Part shown: positions 52,533 to 64,000 of the stretch, piece after piece
Layout of the letters: every line of letters starts with the position of its first letter
How positions within the stretch are numbered: position 1 is the first letter of the stretch
Position numbers and translations under genes: made by a program
Notes under the pieces: generated by a model
What the model saw: only the letters and a program-made list of their open reading frames with translations
Database searches by the model: none
What the model was told of the DNA's origin: nothing
Source of the DNA: Ursus arctos
Lineage: Eukaryota > Chordata > Mammalia > Carnivora > Ursidae
Length of the DNA stretch: 64,000 nucleotides
Direction of reading: 5' to 3'
Assembly (NCBI RefSeq): GCF_023065955.2
Contig: NW_026623067.1
Location: forward strand, 56,118,444 to 56,182,443

Positions 52533-53149
52533 TGAGATAAATGTTTTTAGACACATGAGATAAATGGCAGAGACAAAAATAACTGCGAATTGCTGTCATT
52601 TATAGAGCTCCTGCTTTGCATTGGGCACCATGCTGGAACTAGCACAGTTAATTCTCTAAAATTGGAGTACCCCATTAGAAGACCCAGAAATTTAGAACTC
52701 TTTCCATTTTCACCCATTCCGTGGGTGACAGGATCTAGTCTATGGTAGTACTTACCCTTCTGTGTGTACACTGCCTACTGGACATCTCCACCGGGATTTC
52801 TGATGGGTATCTCAAACTCTTCAGGCTGCTTGTCCCCAGGGCTGTCTCCAGTTTGGAGGGGTGGAGAAATGTTGCATATGAAATGATCTGATGTCTGAGA
52901 TTTGCTTCATAGTAATCTGTTGGCTGAAGGAATAAACAGGAGGGATAGATGAAACAGGGTTGGTCATAAAATGATCATTATTGAGTTGATTGATGGATAC
53001 ATAGGGTTCATGATACTATTTTCACTTTTTATTATGTTTGAAATTTTCTGTAATACAAAAATTTTAATGCCCTGTATTAAAAAATCTGACTTCTTTGTAT
53101 CTCCATTGCTACCAACATGGTCCATTGGATTCAGTCACTGGCCTCTTAG

Positions 53150-53790
53150 CCATTCTCCCTGTTTTCTCCCTTGTCTCCTGGAGTGTACTCTGGACAAACC
53201 ATCCAGAGTGATCCTATTAAAGCACATCAGATCCAGTCACTGCTCTACTCAGAATGCTCCCTTGTCTTCCCATCTCACTCCCAGTAAAAGCCCAAATCCT
53301 TTCCAATAGTTCCCAAGGCCCTAGCGATTCAGACAGACTTAATTCTGCTGCTTACCCTCTCACTCACTCTGCTGCTGCCCCACTGGCCTCCACGACTTAA
53401 TAGTTCTTGAATTTGCCAGGCACTCCTGCCTCAAGGCTTTTTGCACTAGCTGTTCCATCTGCCTGGACCTCTTCCCCTGATACCTGTCTGGCTTCCTCCT
53501 TCACCTCCTTCATTTCTATATTCAGATGTCACATTCTCAATGAAAACTTCCCAGCTCATTCTATTTAAAATTGTAACACCTTGCCGGCAAAGTGCTCCTT
53601 ATCACCATTCTTAACTTTGTTCTTTAGCATCTGATATATTTTACTTCCCTTATCTATCATCTGTAATCGCCCCCCGTGGAGACTTAAGTTCCATGAATGC
53701 AGGGATTTCAGTTGGTTTTGTTCACTGATACACTTTTAGCATGCCTGGTGCATAGCAGATGTTTGGTGAGTATTTGTTGAACAATAGGTC
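53150..53790 (+). repeat. L2 LINE 3' end
   Basis: Landmarks in L2 order: cacatcagatccagtcactg, ctgcctcaaggctttttgca, cctggtgcatagcagatg, gtgagtatttgttgaac. Confidence 0.8.
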
Positions 53791-53824
53791 TCCATTTTAC
53801 AAAATGAAATAAAACATAGCCTTC

Positions 53825-53987
53825 GGGGGGCACCTGGGTGGTTCAGTCAGTTACGCATCTGACTCAGGTCATGATCTCAGGGTCAGAAGATCGAGCCCCA
53901 CATCAGGCTCTGCACTGGGCATGGATCCTGCTCAAGATTCTCTCTCTCCCTCTGTTCTCTCTCTCAATTCAAAACAAAACAAAAACC
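53825..53987 (+). repeat. CAN SINE
   Basis: Sense; ggggcacctgggtggttcag head, AAAACAAAAC tail. Confidence 0.9.
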
Positions 53988-54987
53988 AAAGCCTGAGGAA
54001 TTTCTAAGTGGTTCAACACCACAAAGGTGAGATTCTCCCTTCATAGTGCCAAGTACAGTGCTCTATGCCCAGTGAGTTTTCGGTAAGTACTTGCTCATGA
54101 GCAGTGTTGAGGGAGAAATTCATTGTGCCTCAAACCTAGTAGTTACATTAGCAAATAGTGTCCTTCTTAGTGTATACAAGTCCAGGTCACTGATTTCATG
54201 GAGGAGATCAGTTCTAGTAAAAGTGCTTTTTCTCTGCTTCATTTTTTAGGTGGATCAAACACCCTCTGCAATACTGTCTGAGTGTTGTTATGGCAACAGC
54301 AGATCGCCTTTAGGTGGCCGCCCTGGAAAGAGTGCTACACATGATATTCGTTGTGGTTCTGTGTTGTACTTTTGGGGGAATCTTAACCTTCAGTGATTTT
54401 TTTTTCTCTGAGAATTCAATTTTTAAATCGAGTATCAAGTATTAATATTTTAGAGTGGAAGAAGCAACTCCCCTAAACTGACTTCCCTGATTTGAGAAAA
54501 AAAGGGGCTCCTTAGTCCCTGTATTTAACAGACCGCTTCTCCCGGGCCATTCCAAAGCGGATTTGAGGTAATGAAAATGAGGAGTATTTGCTGACGCATC
54601 AAACTTTGGTATGCTCAGCTATTAAATATCTTGACTTAGGTGTTGGAGGAAAGGATTCTACTTGAGATGTGTTAGTATCCTGTACTATTAAAATTTAGCT
54701 TTGTTGTTTATCGGGCTCATAAATAAATTAGACTTACAAGTGTTTTAATTCAGAACTAAGATTTTAACCTTAATTGCCCTTAAAATCATATAGAATGATG
54801 ATGCTATCCCTGGCTAATATGCTGTATATGTTTAAAATATTTATATTATCATTTTTACATACCATGATAATTAGGCACGATCATATTGGTTTCCTAAATA
54901 TGATTATCTGCCATTAAGTGAATAAGATCGGCATTAGTGAAAGAATCAATAACTAGGCATAAGCAATAACTTTGATCTTGGCCACAG
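53988..54987. other. MARVELD2 intron 1, distal part
   Basis: Mostly unassigned. A good-looking acceptor (cattttttag at about 54249) precedes GC-normal text; an alternative 5' exon is possible but unsupported. Confidence 0.35.
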
Positions 54988-56151
54988 GTGTAAAAGTCAC
55001 AAATGTCGTCAAATGATGGAAGATCCAGGAATCGGGACAGGCACTATGATGAAGTCCCAAGGGACTCACCCTATCAAGATGGCACCATAGGAACCCTCCA
55101 GACTCTTCGCAGCAGTGAGCTGGCTGTGAGTGCTGATCCCTTGCCACCACCCCCTCTCCCGTTACAGCCACCATTCGGCCCAGACTTCTACTCAAGTGAC
55201 ACAGAGGAACCGGCCATAGCACCAGATCTCAAACCCATAAGGCGCTTTGTTCCTGAGTCCTGGAAGAACTTCTTCAGAGGGAAGAAAAAGGACCCGGAAT
55301 GGGATAAGCCGGTGTCTGACATCAGATACATCTCGGATGGAGTGGAATGTTCACCTCCAGCCTCTCCAGCAAGACCAAACCACCATTCGCCCCCCAACTC
55401 TTACAAAGATCCTTGCGGAGGGTCCGAAGGAACGTTTAATTCCCCGAAAGAGTCTGAGGCAATGTTTCCCCAGGATCCCTATGGTTCAGTAGGCCGACAC
55501 ACGCAGACAGCCCGAACGTATAGCGAGAAGGTGGAAGAGTATAACCTGAGGTATTCCTACATGAAGTCGTGGGCAGGCCTGCTGCGGATTCTGGGCGTGG
55601 TGGAGCTGCTTTTGGGAGCTGGCGTCTTTGCTTGTGTCACAGCTTACATTTACAAGGACAGCGAGTGGTACAACCTGTTTGGATATTCACAGCCCTATGG
55701 CATGGGGGGCATCGGTGGCCTGGGCAGCACGTATGGGGGCTATTACTACAGTGGCCCCAAAACCCCTTTCATACTCGTGGTTGCTGGATTAGCTTGGATC
55801 GCCACCGTCATTATTCTGGTTCTCGGCATGTCCATGTATTATCGGACCATTCTCTTGGATTCTAATTGGTGGCCTCTAACTGAATTTGGAATTAACGTTG
55901 CCTTGTTTATTTTGTACATGGCTGCCGCCATAGTCTACGTGAATGATACCAACCGAGGTGGACTCTGCTACTACCCGTTATTTAATACACCGATGAATGC
56001 ACTGTTCTGCCGCGTGGAAGGAGGACAGATAGCGGCAATGATCTTCCTGTTTGTCACCATGATTGTTTATCTCATTAGTGCCTTGGTGTGCCTAAAGCTG
56101 TGGAGGCACGAGGCAGCTCGGAGACATAGGGAGTACATGGAACAACAGGAG
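54988..56151 (+). CDS. MARVELD2: MARVELD2 exon 2 (first coding exon; coding from 55003)
   Basis: Acceptor ttggccacag ends at 54987. A 15-base UTR leads to ATG at 55003 (cacaaatgt). It encodes MSSNDGRSRNRDRHYDEVP to HREYMEQQE, 383 codons in phase 0. Donor gtaagg begins at 56152. All four membrane segments are in this exon. Confidence 0.97.
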
Positions 56152-58291
56152 GTAAGGAATTTCACTGTCCTTCATTCATTCTTTAATTTTTCCTCCTGTT
56201 ATTTTCTCCCTTGTTAAATATGTATGTTTGTCAAAACAAAGATTTTTATAAAAGCCATTTTTTTTTTTAATGATCTGAAACTCGAAAGTCCGAGCTCAGT
56301 ATCCGACCTGCTTTTGGTGGCATAACCCACTGTGGTGTGTCACCGACGTGTAACACAGTGTGTAGTTCGTTGGCTGCACTATGTCTGTGATGCTTAAGGC
56401 GAAAACACAGCTACTAAATTTTTGCAATTTTTGCAACAAAGAATAATGCCATTTTCAGTACAATAAATGTCTCCTCATTAAAGTAAGTTTGAGAATGGGG
56501 TTGATTCTTTAGTGTGGTAAAGCTTAATAAAAAACATTTGTTGGCTATAGGAGGAAAGTGCTCATTTATATGTTACGATCAGTGGCGCTTTCTTCCAGTA
56601 ACTTAAATAAAATCAAATAAGAGCACAGTGAACCACGTTTGGTTTTTTTTTTTAAGTATTGAGGAGCTGAGTTGTAATGAACATACTCTGAAAACTTGCC
56701 CAGGCATTTTGATGTTTCATTCTTATTTTGGGGAGATGAATGTTCCCAAATTAGAATAGGAGCCTGGCACTTGTTCTTATTTCTAGGATTTAACTAACTA
56801 AATATAAGAAGAAGGAGAAGAAGGAAAATTATTAATAATAATAATGATACCTGGAGGATAAGATTATATAAAAGCCATATTTAAAATTATTTTACTTGAA
56901 CAGTAGCAAAAATGTTAGACTATGTTCCTTTATCTTCATTATACCCTGAAATAAGTTAATGTTTTGTTTTCTTCTAAGGAGGAGTGTGTAGTAGAATTTC
57001 CTATGCTGCCAACGTCTTAATTTTTTCTTAATTTTGAGTCAACTTATTATGCATTTTTCTTTTCCCACTTTCCAAAGGTTTCCTAGATACTATATAATTG
57101 CAAATACTATGTATGTGGGCAAAACTGTAGATAAAAATGAAATCCTGCCCTATTTACTCAGTAACCTATTTACTCACCTGTATATTTCGTGTTTAATCTT
57201 TCGCAGGAATCTTATACATAACAAAAAAAAAAAACCCACTAATTTTGTAACAGGTACCGTATGTGTTATACAAAGGACTTTAACATGTTTCACTGTGATC
57301 CATACTCTCTCATCACAAAATACATTAATCTTACTAGAGCTCCACATAGATTCAAGTTATTTCTAAAAATCTATCTCAGCACATTAAGCATATGTCTCCA
57401 ATTTAAGCATCTGTGTGTACAAAATAATTTCAAATTCTAATCAGTGTGAAGTACAGAGAGTGAAACACACACTTCATCATGATTTTATGTAAGTCTAGTA
57501 ACAACAGACTTCTTAATGTCATTTCAAAATTCTACATGAGAATGACTATCATTATCAACATAATACATTAATTTCTTTCTCCTTTCTCAGAACTTGTTCC
57601 TTTAAGACTTTTCCCCCTAAAGGTTTTATTTATTTATTTATTTGAGAGAGAGAGAGTGCATGAGCGGGGAGGATAGGGAGAAGCAGTCTCCCCATGAGCG
57701 GGGAGCCTGACTCAGGGATCCCAGGACCCTGGGATCATGACCTGAGCCGAAGACAGATGCTTAACAGACTGAGCCACTCGCGCGCCCTCCATAAGACTTT
57801 TTATAATGCTTGATTAGGCTTGAATTAGCTCTCATGTCGGAGGTTGTGCCCGTTTTTTATGTCACTGTAACTTCTTAAACGTTAGAGGCTATGATGGCCT
57901 TTGGTTTTTTTTCTATTTCTTTTACAACTATAACTGTTCTAAATTACTTAATTGCAAAGGTAATGGGAGCCAAGAATAAATAAAATCTCTAGGTAATTCA
58001 AAGCCATCTACCTAATAGTCTCTCTCATGTCTGTACCTCCAACTCTGCTGTGTGCTCCTGACTGACAGGAGTTAGGGTTAACCCAGCTCCTCCGCCAGCC
58101 CACGGAAAGTCCCCAGATGAGAAGGAGGGACATCTGTCAAGTAGAGAATCAACATCTGTGAAACCAGATTGGGCTATAAATGCATATGGATGAAAATATT
58201 CACAAAGTAGCCTCGTACCCCTCTGAAAAATCATTTTAACTCTTTTTCGTTCTAGATAAGTGAGCCATCATTGCCATCCAAAAGGAAAATG
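55003..58291 (+). CDS. MARVELD2: MARVELD2 (tricellulin), 5' part: residues 1-395
   Basis: Four-pass membrane protein of tricellular tight junctions in epithelia; human loss causes DFNB49 deafness (established). Two coding exons are visible, 55003-56151 and 58256-58291, giving 395 of about 558 residues. The cytosolic N-terminus is proline-rich (PLPPPPLPLQPPFGP). The MARVEL domain follows, with hydrophobic segments at about residues 192-216, 254-278, 294-313 and 341-364, and a Gly/Tyr-rich first extracellular loop (YGMGGIGGLGSTYGGYYYSG). The C-terminal occludin/ELL coiled-coil domain is encoded by exons beyond the right edge. Near-identical to human in the MARVEL part. Confidence 0.98.
56152..57615. 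other. MARVELD2 intron 2, nothing recognised
   Basis: AT-rich, with a short (AGA)n-like run at about 56810-56830. Confidence 0.5.
57616..57787 (-). repeat. CAN SINE
   Basis: Antisense; ends gagccactcgcgcgccc. Confidence 0.88.
58256..58291 (+). CDS. MARVELD2: MARVELD2 exon 3 (36-nt micro-exon)
   Basis: Acceptor tcgttctag, donor gtgaga. Encodes ISEPSLPSKRKM (human INEPSLSSKRKM), phase 0 on both sides, so skipping would keep frame. Confidence 0.95.
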
Positions 58292-58827
58292 GTGAGAATA
58301 AAATTCACATTGTATTTTATGTCTAGATTGTTACTTTCTCTTCTCTCTGTTTACCTACAGAGTAGATCATCTGTCTGTGAAAGTGTATCTATTACATTGA
58401 GTTCCTAACTGAACATCCAGTTCAACTTTCAGCTTTTTTCTCATAATGAAAAGATCAAATTAGACGTGCACATGGTGTATGTTGGGCAAAACTATAAGTT
58501 CTGTAGTTTATAGCTTCTTTTCATTTTGTTAGTTAAAAGATTATGCAAGTGAACAGCTGGTTCTCCTTATGTTTAAAATTAAATTTAAAAATTTAATTTA
58601 ACTAAAAAAATAAAAATGTTTTAAGTCAAGGGGATTCTCTCAAACTTTCCTTAGTCTTTTTAAAGTTCTTTGCTGTTCTTTTCTGTCCTTCTGACCTTGC
58701 TTTCAGATGCTAAATTTTGTTGTGGCAGGAAGAAAATTCCTATTCCAGAATTGATTAACATCATGGCAGTAGTCAAGGTATTTACCTTTCCATGCCTTGA
58801 TTTCTTTGTCTGTAAAATTGGACTGAT

Positions 58828-58897
58828 AATAATTGATTCCTAAAAAAAATAAAAATGAAAATAAATTTTAAAAAATCTTAAAAATAATTGATTCCTA
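58828..58897 (+). repeat. Tail-only SINE-like micro-insertion
   Basis: The 40-base A-rich insert at 58843-58882, ending taaaaaatctta, lies between perfect copies of aataattgattccta at 58828 and 58883. Confidence 0.75.
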
Positions 58898-59399
58898 CCT
58901 CATGTATTTGACAAGAGGATTAAATGAGATGCTGTTATTATAATTATTTACATATATGTAAAAACCTAATATATTTTAATAATCATAATTTTACCACATT
59001 GAAAAGTCCTTTTTTAAAGATATTGGTCGTTATTTCTAAGCAAGAAGTTGAGAATCCAACTTTTGGATTTGTTTCTTTGAAAAGGGGGTGTATTTATTTG
59101 GTTCAAAATTCAAAGGGTCTCTAATACAAAGTTTTCTCTCACACCTCATGCCTCAGCTTCCTAGCTCTCCCACTTGGAAGGAACCATTGTTATCAGTACC
59201 TTGTGTTTCCTTTCAGACGTGTGTTTATATTATCAGTATATGTAATGTATATGTATACCTACACACACACACACCCCCTTTCACACAAATGCTGGCATAC
59301 CATGCACACCGTTACGTCCCTTATTTTTTTCTCTTAACAATACATTTCTAAGGTATTTACTTATTAGTACGTAAAGAACTTCTGCGTTCTCTTTTTATA

Positions 59400-59760
59400 G
59401 CTATATAGTATTGCATTGTATGAATGTACGTGTTTATTTTGATTGCCAAATTGCTGGATAGGAGTTTTACCAACTTCCACTGCCAGGAGCACCATAGGCT
59501 TCCTCACACCTTGACCAACACAGTGTTAGGAAAATTGTTGACATCTGTCAATCTGATAGGTGAAAAATGATATCTAAGGTAGTTATAATTTGCATTTTTC
59601 TTATAAAGAGTGAAATTGAGCATTTTCACGGATTATGTTTGCTTTTCCTTCCCTTTTAACTGTTTGTATCCTGTCTACTTTTTAATTGAGTTGCTAATTT
59701 ATACAAGTCCTTTAAGTGCATGCATTTTGAAAATACCTTTTATAGGTTTTTTTTCTGAAC
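59400..59760 (-). mobile_element. Old L1 ORF2 3' fragment (antisense)
   Basis: gccaaattgctggatagga, tcaatctgataggtgaaaaa, ttaattgagttgctaattta in L1 order; diverged. Confidence 0.7.
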
Positions 59761-60659
59761 TTTATTCTCTATAACACAAATACAATATGAAAATTTTTTG
59801 TTCACGGTAAAGTAAGGGATTTATGAAGTGGACAAATGACACTTTGTCCAAGGGATTATGATTAATACATCAGTGTCTTCATTCATTCATTGAACAAACA
59901 TGTCCCAGTAAGATTGTGGGCTAGTGATAGGACTACTACGAGGTACACCATCTCCATTTCCCAGGGGCTTACAAATCCAGTGAAAAAGAAAACACCAAAA
60001 TGTTAATAGAGTGTGTGTATGTGTGAAAGAGAGAGTAAGCAAGAACTATAAAACTGAACTTGCTTAAAGATTTGTGTTTCTCAAAAAAAAAAAGAGAGAG
60101 AGGGAGAGTGAGATTTGTGTTCTCTGCTATCTCCTGGGGAAATCAATTTATTTACGATAATGTCTCAAATTCAGCATTGTTAATTGGTCAAAGCAATTGA
60201 GATCTGTAATTAGCCACAGTTTTTAATGGGTCAGTTGCCTTAAATTACTTCTGACATGTCTGTTAAGTCATCTGAATTGCGGTTTGCAGTTGAGCCTTGC
60301 CAGGATCCATAAATCTTTAGAAATCATGAGATACTTGAGCAGCCCTGACCAACCAGGCATGGGATAAATGAGGCTGGGATCGTTGGTCTACAGATTATCG
60401 AAGTTCCTCGCTCACAAGGCAGCACGGACCTAGTGCTACAAACCTATGCACTTGAAACGTTGTTCATAGAACTAGCGTGGTATGACTGTGTGCCTGTGGC
60501 TTTTTATTTGCTTTTATTGTACTTTGTTTTAACTTCCTAATTCCCTTGTGCTTTGGTTTTAAATATTTATTTATTATTGCTTTCAGGATGTGCATTTCAG
60601 TTAGACTTGTTAACTCAGTGGTACTTAACGTCAGAGTGAGTGAAATGAACGTTCCCTTT

Positions 60660-60835
60660 TAAACTGTTCTATAGATAGATGGAGAGATAGATAGTAGTTG
60701 CCTTCAGGAGGGCCACTGCCTAACTGTGGGAAGACAGGGGTAGAGGGAGACTTACTTGTTATCATATACCCTATTAGACTTTTGAATCATGTGTATATAT
60801 TACCTATTCAAAATTTTTAAAGTTTTTAACAAATT
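60660..60835 (+). mobile_element. Old L1 3' UTR fragment
   Basis: ttgccttcaggagggccact ... gacttacttgttatcat ... attacctattcaaaa; same class as 6712-7020. Confidence 0.5.
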
Positions 60836-62200
60836 AAATTAATAAATAATTACTTCGAATAAATTTGACATAAGCAATGTAGAGCTGATATTTAAATAAT
60901 TAATAACACTGGCCCTTTGTCTGAGATTTAAGTGCAGCTTCCCTAACTTAACCTATGGTCTGCCTTTCAGTGTTAGTGACCTTGACCAGATAAAGGGAGT
61001 ACTCTTCCCAGTTAGGAGTCATGAGAGTGGTTTGGCCAGATCATTGTTAATACTCTCATTCCAGATTGCCAGTACTGCCTTAACCCTTTCGTAAATCCTA
61101 CTCCCTCAGAGGGACTGACTGGGAAGCTCGTGAACCCCACCCTGGCCAGGGATGACCATCATGAGTGCATTGCAGCCCGGTGAGAGTCCTAAAATAACGC
61201 TCACTGCGTGGAAAATACCAAGTTTAAAAGGATTTTAGGAGATGGATCAGGATTACACAGCCTATGTATAATGGAAAAGGGGTCTAGAAATTATATTATA
61301 TATATTACATTTAAGGAAATTCACTTTCTAAAAGTTGACAGTCTTGTGAACAAGTGATAGCATAATCTGATTTCAGGGTTAGCAAGTCAGAGTGCTAGCA
61401 TTAGGAAGTATGTTTCAGATCATCCTCAGGGCCTTAAGAATCTATTTGCTTTGTGGGGGTTAATGGTGGTGTGCACTTTGCAGATGTTGATTGTTCAGCA
61501 ACAAGCTGGACAGGACTATCTCTCAGGCCTGTAGTGTGGCAGTGAAGTGGCAATGGTGGTCATTCTTTTCCACTGTGCAATTTATGGGTTTCCTCATCAG
61601 TCCCTTTGAAGTAATGGGATTTGCCAATGGGGTTAAGTGCAGAGTAGAGTCAACCCAAAAGGCCTGGCTGAATTGGGGAAGTTGTCCCAAATGCTAGGGT
61701 GGTCAGCGTCATTGGTGAGAATGTGGCTGAAGCAGACTCCACAGATAGGACAGGATTTGGGAAATCAGCCAGCAAGTGCTAGGGTACCTCTTTCAGGCTG
61801 CCCTGGAAGGCTGGTACAGGCATGTCCAGGGTGTGTTGCAGGGTCCTGGCTCCTGAGAGGTCCTGGAATAGTCAGGAATAATCTTAGTGGAGTTAGAACC
61901 CCATTCCTAGGGCTCCTTTGAAAATCATACCAGTCCTGTTAACTTAACACTCTTTGAAGATACAGGACCTGAATGCAAAGGGAACCCTTTCACAGGGCTC
62001 TTTCCCTGGGAAGTGAATCACAGTGGATCAACATTTAGGTATATTCTAGAGGCAGACCTCTGGGAGGGGATCTCGTGACTTAATTGGGGAATTTCTATTG
62101 GACTTACCTACTAGGAACCTTGTAGAAAAGATTGGATCTCCAATTTCTCATGGATTTTTCACCTGCTTCCTTCCTGGTTCTTAGTAGGGAAGAACTGGCA
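60836..62200. other. MARVELD2 intron 3, unclassified GC-moderate block
   Basis: 61390-62060 has a texture unlike its flanks. No known family or coding exon could be assigned. Confidence 0.3.
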
Positions 62201-62204
62201 GGCT

Positions 62205-62335
62205 ACACAGGAGAGGCAGTGTAGTATGATGAAGACAAAGTAAAATTTGGAATCAGGCAGATCTGAATTTGATTACTACTAGCTCTGTGATTCTGAGGAA
62301 GTTACTTACCCTCTCTGAACTAAAGTTCTTGTCCC
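62205..62335 (+). repeat. MIR
   Basis: MIR-like: gcagtgtagtatgatgaaga, ggaatcaggcagatctgaat, gaagttacttaccctctctg. Confidence 0.8.
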
Positions 62336-62679
62336 TCGTTTGGAACTGTTTACTGGCCTGTAACTTATTTTGTATCTTAACAAATACACTTTTTGAAGAG
62401 CAAATAAGATCATTTTTAAAAAGAAATATACAGACATAAAGTAAGATCAAACAGAGACAGAAACAAATTCTAATTAATCCCTAAGTGCTGGACATATTTT
62501 TTTCCAAGTAGAAAAGTCAGCATCTAATCTGAGCATTGAAGGTGGTGGTGTGGGTTTGGGATCGGGGCCCCTGCATTAGTGCATGGTGTGCTCAGAGGGA
62601 GAGAGACTCAGCATTTGGACAAATGCACACTGTTTCTAACTTGGCAACATATTCAGTCCCTTTTCATCTAGGGCATTTT

Positions 62680-62945
62680 CTTAATTGAAATTAGTTGGCA
62701 CACAGTGTTACATTAGTTTCAGGTGTACAACATAGTGATTCGACTTCTTTATATGTCATGTTGTGCTCACCACAAGTGTAGATGCCATCTGTCACCAAAC
62801 AACACTATTACATTGACTGTATTCCTTATGCTGTGCCTTTCATCCCCTTAATTTGAATAAGTTAACTGGAAGGGGCCTCCCATTCCCCTTCACCCAATAT
62901 GTCTATCCTCCACCCTCCTCATCAGTGCATTGTTTAATTTGAAAA
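62680..62945 (-). mobile_element. L1 3' UTR fragment (antisense)
   Basis: gttacattagtttcaggtgt, acaacatagtgattcgactt typical of L1 3' ends. Confidence 0.75.
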
Positions 62946-63655
62946 GCTTAGTAATTATAACCATAGCATTACTTACCCCCGTTGCTTAATTACTTTCTCT
63001 TGCCTTGCAGTAAAGCTTTTCTGATATTTGCTGATGGGACTCGTTTTTTGCTAGAAGGAAAGAAAGTTCCTATGAAATCTGGGGCCGTGTGTTTGTAGTC
63101 AGGAATACTGTTTGAGAGTGGTGTGTCCCAGGGCTGGAGCCCTACGCATCCTTCAAATAAGAGCCTAAAGAGGTTTTGATTCTTTGTCTTATGCGTACTT
63201 TCAGGTTTGTTTTTTTTTTTCTCAATAAGGTTTTCTGAATTGATGATCAGTGAGGTTCACCCAAGTACAGCGGAAGAAAATGTTAAGAGCATAAAAACAG
63301 AAAAATTTAAAGCAGATGAAATAGGCTCTGTGAAAATATTCTGACTTCTTAAAGCTCCTTTTTAAATTAAAAAGTGAATCTTGGAATGAGGGATGGGCAA
63401 GTAAGGGAAATGAACAGTTCCTGCTTGAAAAACTGTACCTAGGGAAACAAATTCTCCCTGGGCAGAATTTATGATTATGACCCGGAAACCTGAACTGGAC
63501 ACCATGGGCTGCTGCTAAGCTCTGAAGGGTCAGCATACTCCATCGCAGGTCCCCAGCCAGCTGCGTGGCAAATAGATTGTTAAATATTTAGAAGCTAAGG
63601 AGGGATGCCATGAAATAGAAAGCCTTTTATCAAGGCCAAAAAAGGTTTCCCTCAT
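62946..63655. other. MARVELD2 intron 3, nothing recognised
   Basis: No exon of the MARVELD2 C-terminal domain was found here or elsewhere right of 58291. Confidence 0.5.
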
Positions 63656-63658
63656 TTT

Positions 63659-63845
63659 ATTTTATTTTAAGATTTTATTTATTTATTTGAAGAGAGAGAG
63701 CATGAGCGGGGGTGGGGGGGGTTGAGGTGGGGGGCAGGGGAGAGAGAAGCAGGCTCCCCACTGAGCGGCGATCTATACCAGGACCCAGAGACCATGACCT
63801 GAGCCAAAGGCAGACACTTAACTGACTGACCCGCCCAGGCGTCCC
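63659..63845 (-). repeat. CAN SINE
   Basis: Antisense with G-rich run in its body. Confidence 0.88.
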
Positions 63846-63954
63846 TGTTCCCCTCTTTTTAATCCCGTAATTCATTATCAAGATCAAACAGGTAAGAATT
63901 CATTAGTTTGAAGAAATGGCATCTTAAAAAGTAGAGACAAAGAAGAAGAATACT

Positions 63955-64000
63955 GGGGCGCCTGGGTGGCACTGCGGTTAAGCGTCTGCCTTCGGCTCAG
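63955..64000 (+). repeat. CAN SINE, cut by window end
   Basis: Sense head only (gggcgcctgggtggcactgc). Confidence 0.92.

Noticed and set aside
55247..55865. Alternative-frame open stretches of 81-98 codons
   Set aside because: Overlap the well-conserved MARVELD2 exon in other frames.
58292..64000. Further MARVELD2 coding exons (occludin/ELL domain)
   Set aside because: No sequence matching the expected C-terminal text was seen in any frame; they must lie beyond the window.

Overview
This window is nuclear DNA from a mammal, almost certainly a caniform carnivore. It is packed with tRNA-Lys-derived CAN SINEs (SINEC type; heads such as ggcgcctgggtggc or their reverse complement; about 57 copies) and carnivore-type L1 3' ends. 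Several SINEs have a body (ctgcttcttcctctcccact, then a ctggctgtctct tail) that I associate with bear/panda-type SINEC elements, so an ursid or close arctoid is my best guess. Species is inference only.

Four genes are present and match human 5q13.2 in order and orientation: AK6 (-), TAF9 (-, inside AK6 intron 2), RAD17 (+), MARVELD2 (+, 5' part only). Region by region: 1-7163 is intergenic and made of L1 and SINE copies. 7164-19711 holds AK6: five coding exons summing to 519 nt, or 172 aa, with GT-AG junctions that keep the frame. TAF9 (265 aa, uninterrupted CDS) lies between AK6 exons 2 and 3 on the same strand. 19440-20420 is a CpG-rich segment between the divergent AK6/TAF9 and RAD17 starts, so it is read as a shared bidirectional promoter. 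21388-50281 holds RAD17: 16 coding exons, 2052 nt, 683 aa, all reconstructed here, with a poly(A) signal at 50656. About 0.3 kb further on, a second CpG island (50970-51700) carries MARVELD2 exon 1, which ends at a strong donor after 51180. The MARVELD2 coding exons 55003-56151 and 58256-58291 give residues 1-395. The remaining exons (occludin/ELL domain) lie beyond the window.

The four proteins do not form one pathway. AK6 is a nuclear adenylate kinase/ATPase linked to ribosome maturation, TAF9 a TFIID/SAGA subunit, RAD17 the 9-1-1 clamp loader of the ATR checkpoint, and MARVELD2 the tricellular tight-junction protein tricellulin. The link is promoter sharing and tight packing. I found no novel gene system. 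The non-routine signals are in the repeats: an antisense U2 snRNA 5' fragment inside a SINE tail, inverted (foldback) SINEs, a tail-only micro-insertion, nested insertions with clean target-site duplications, and one apparent E41G change in AK6.
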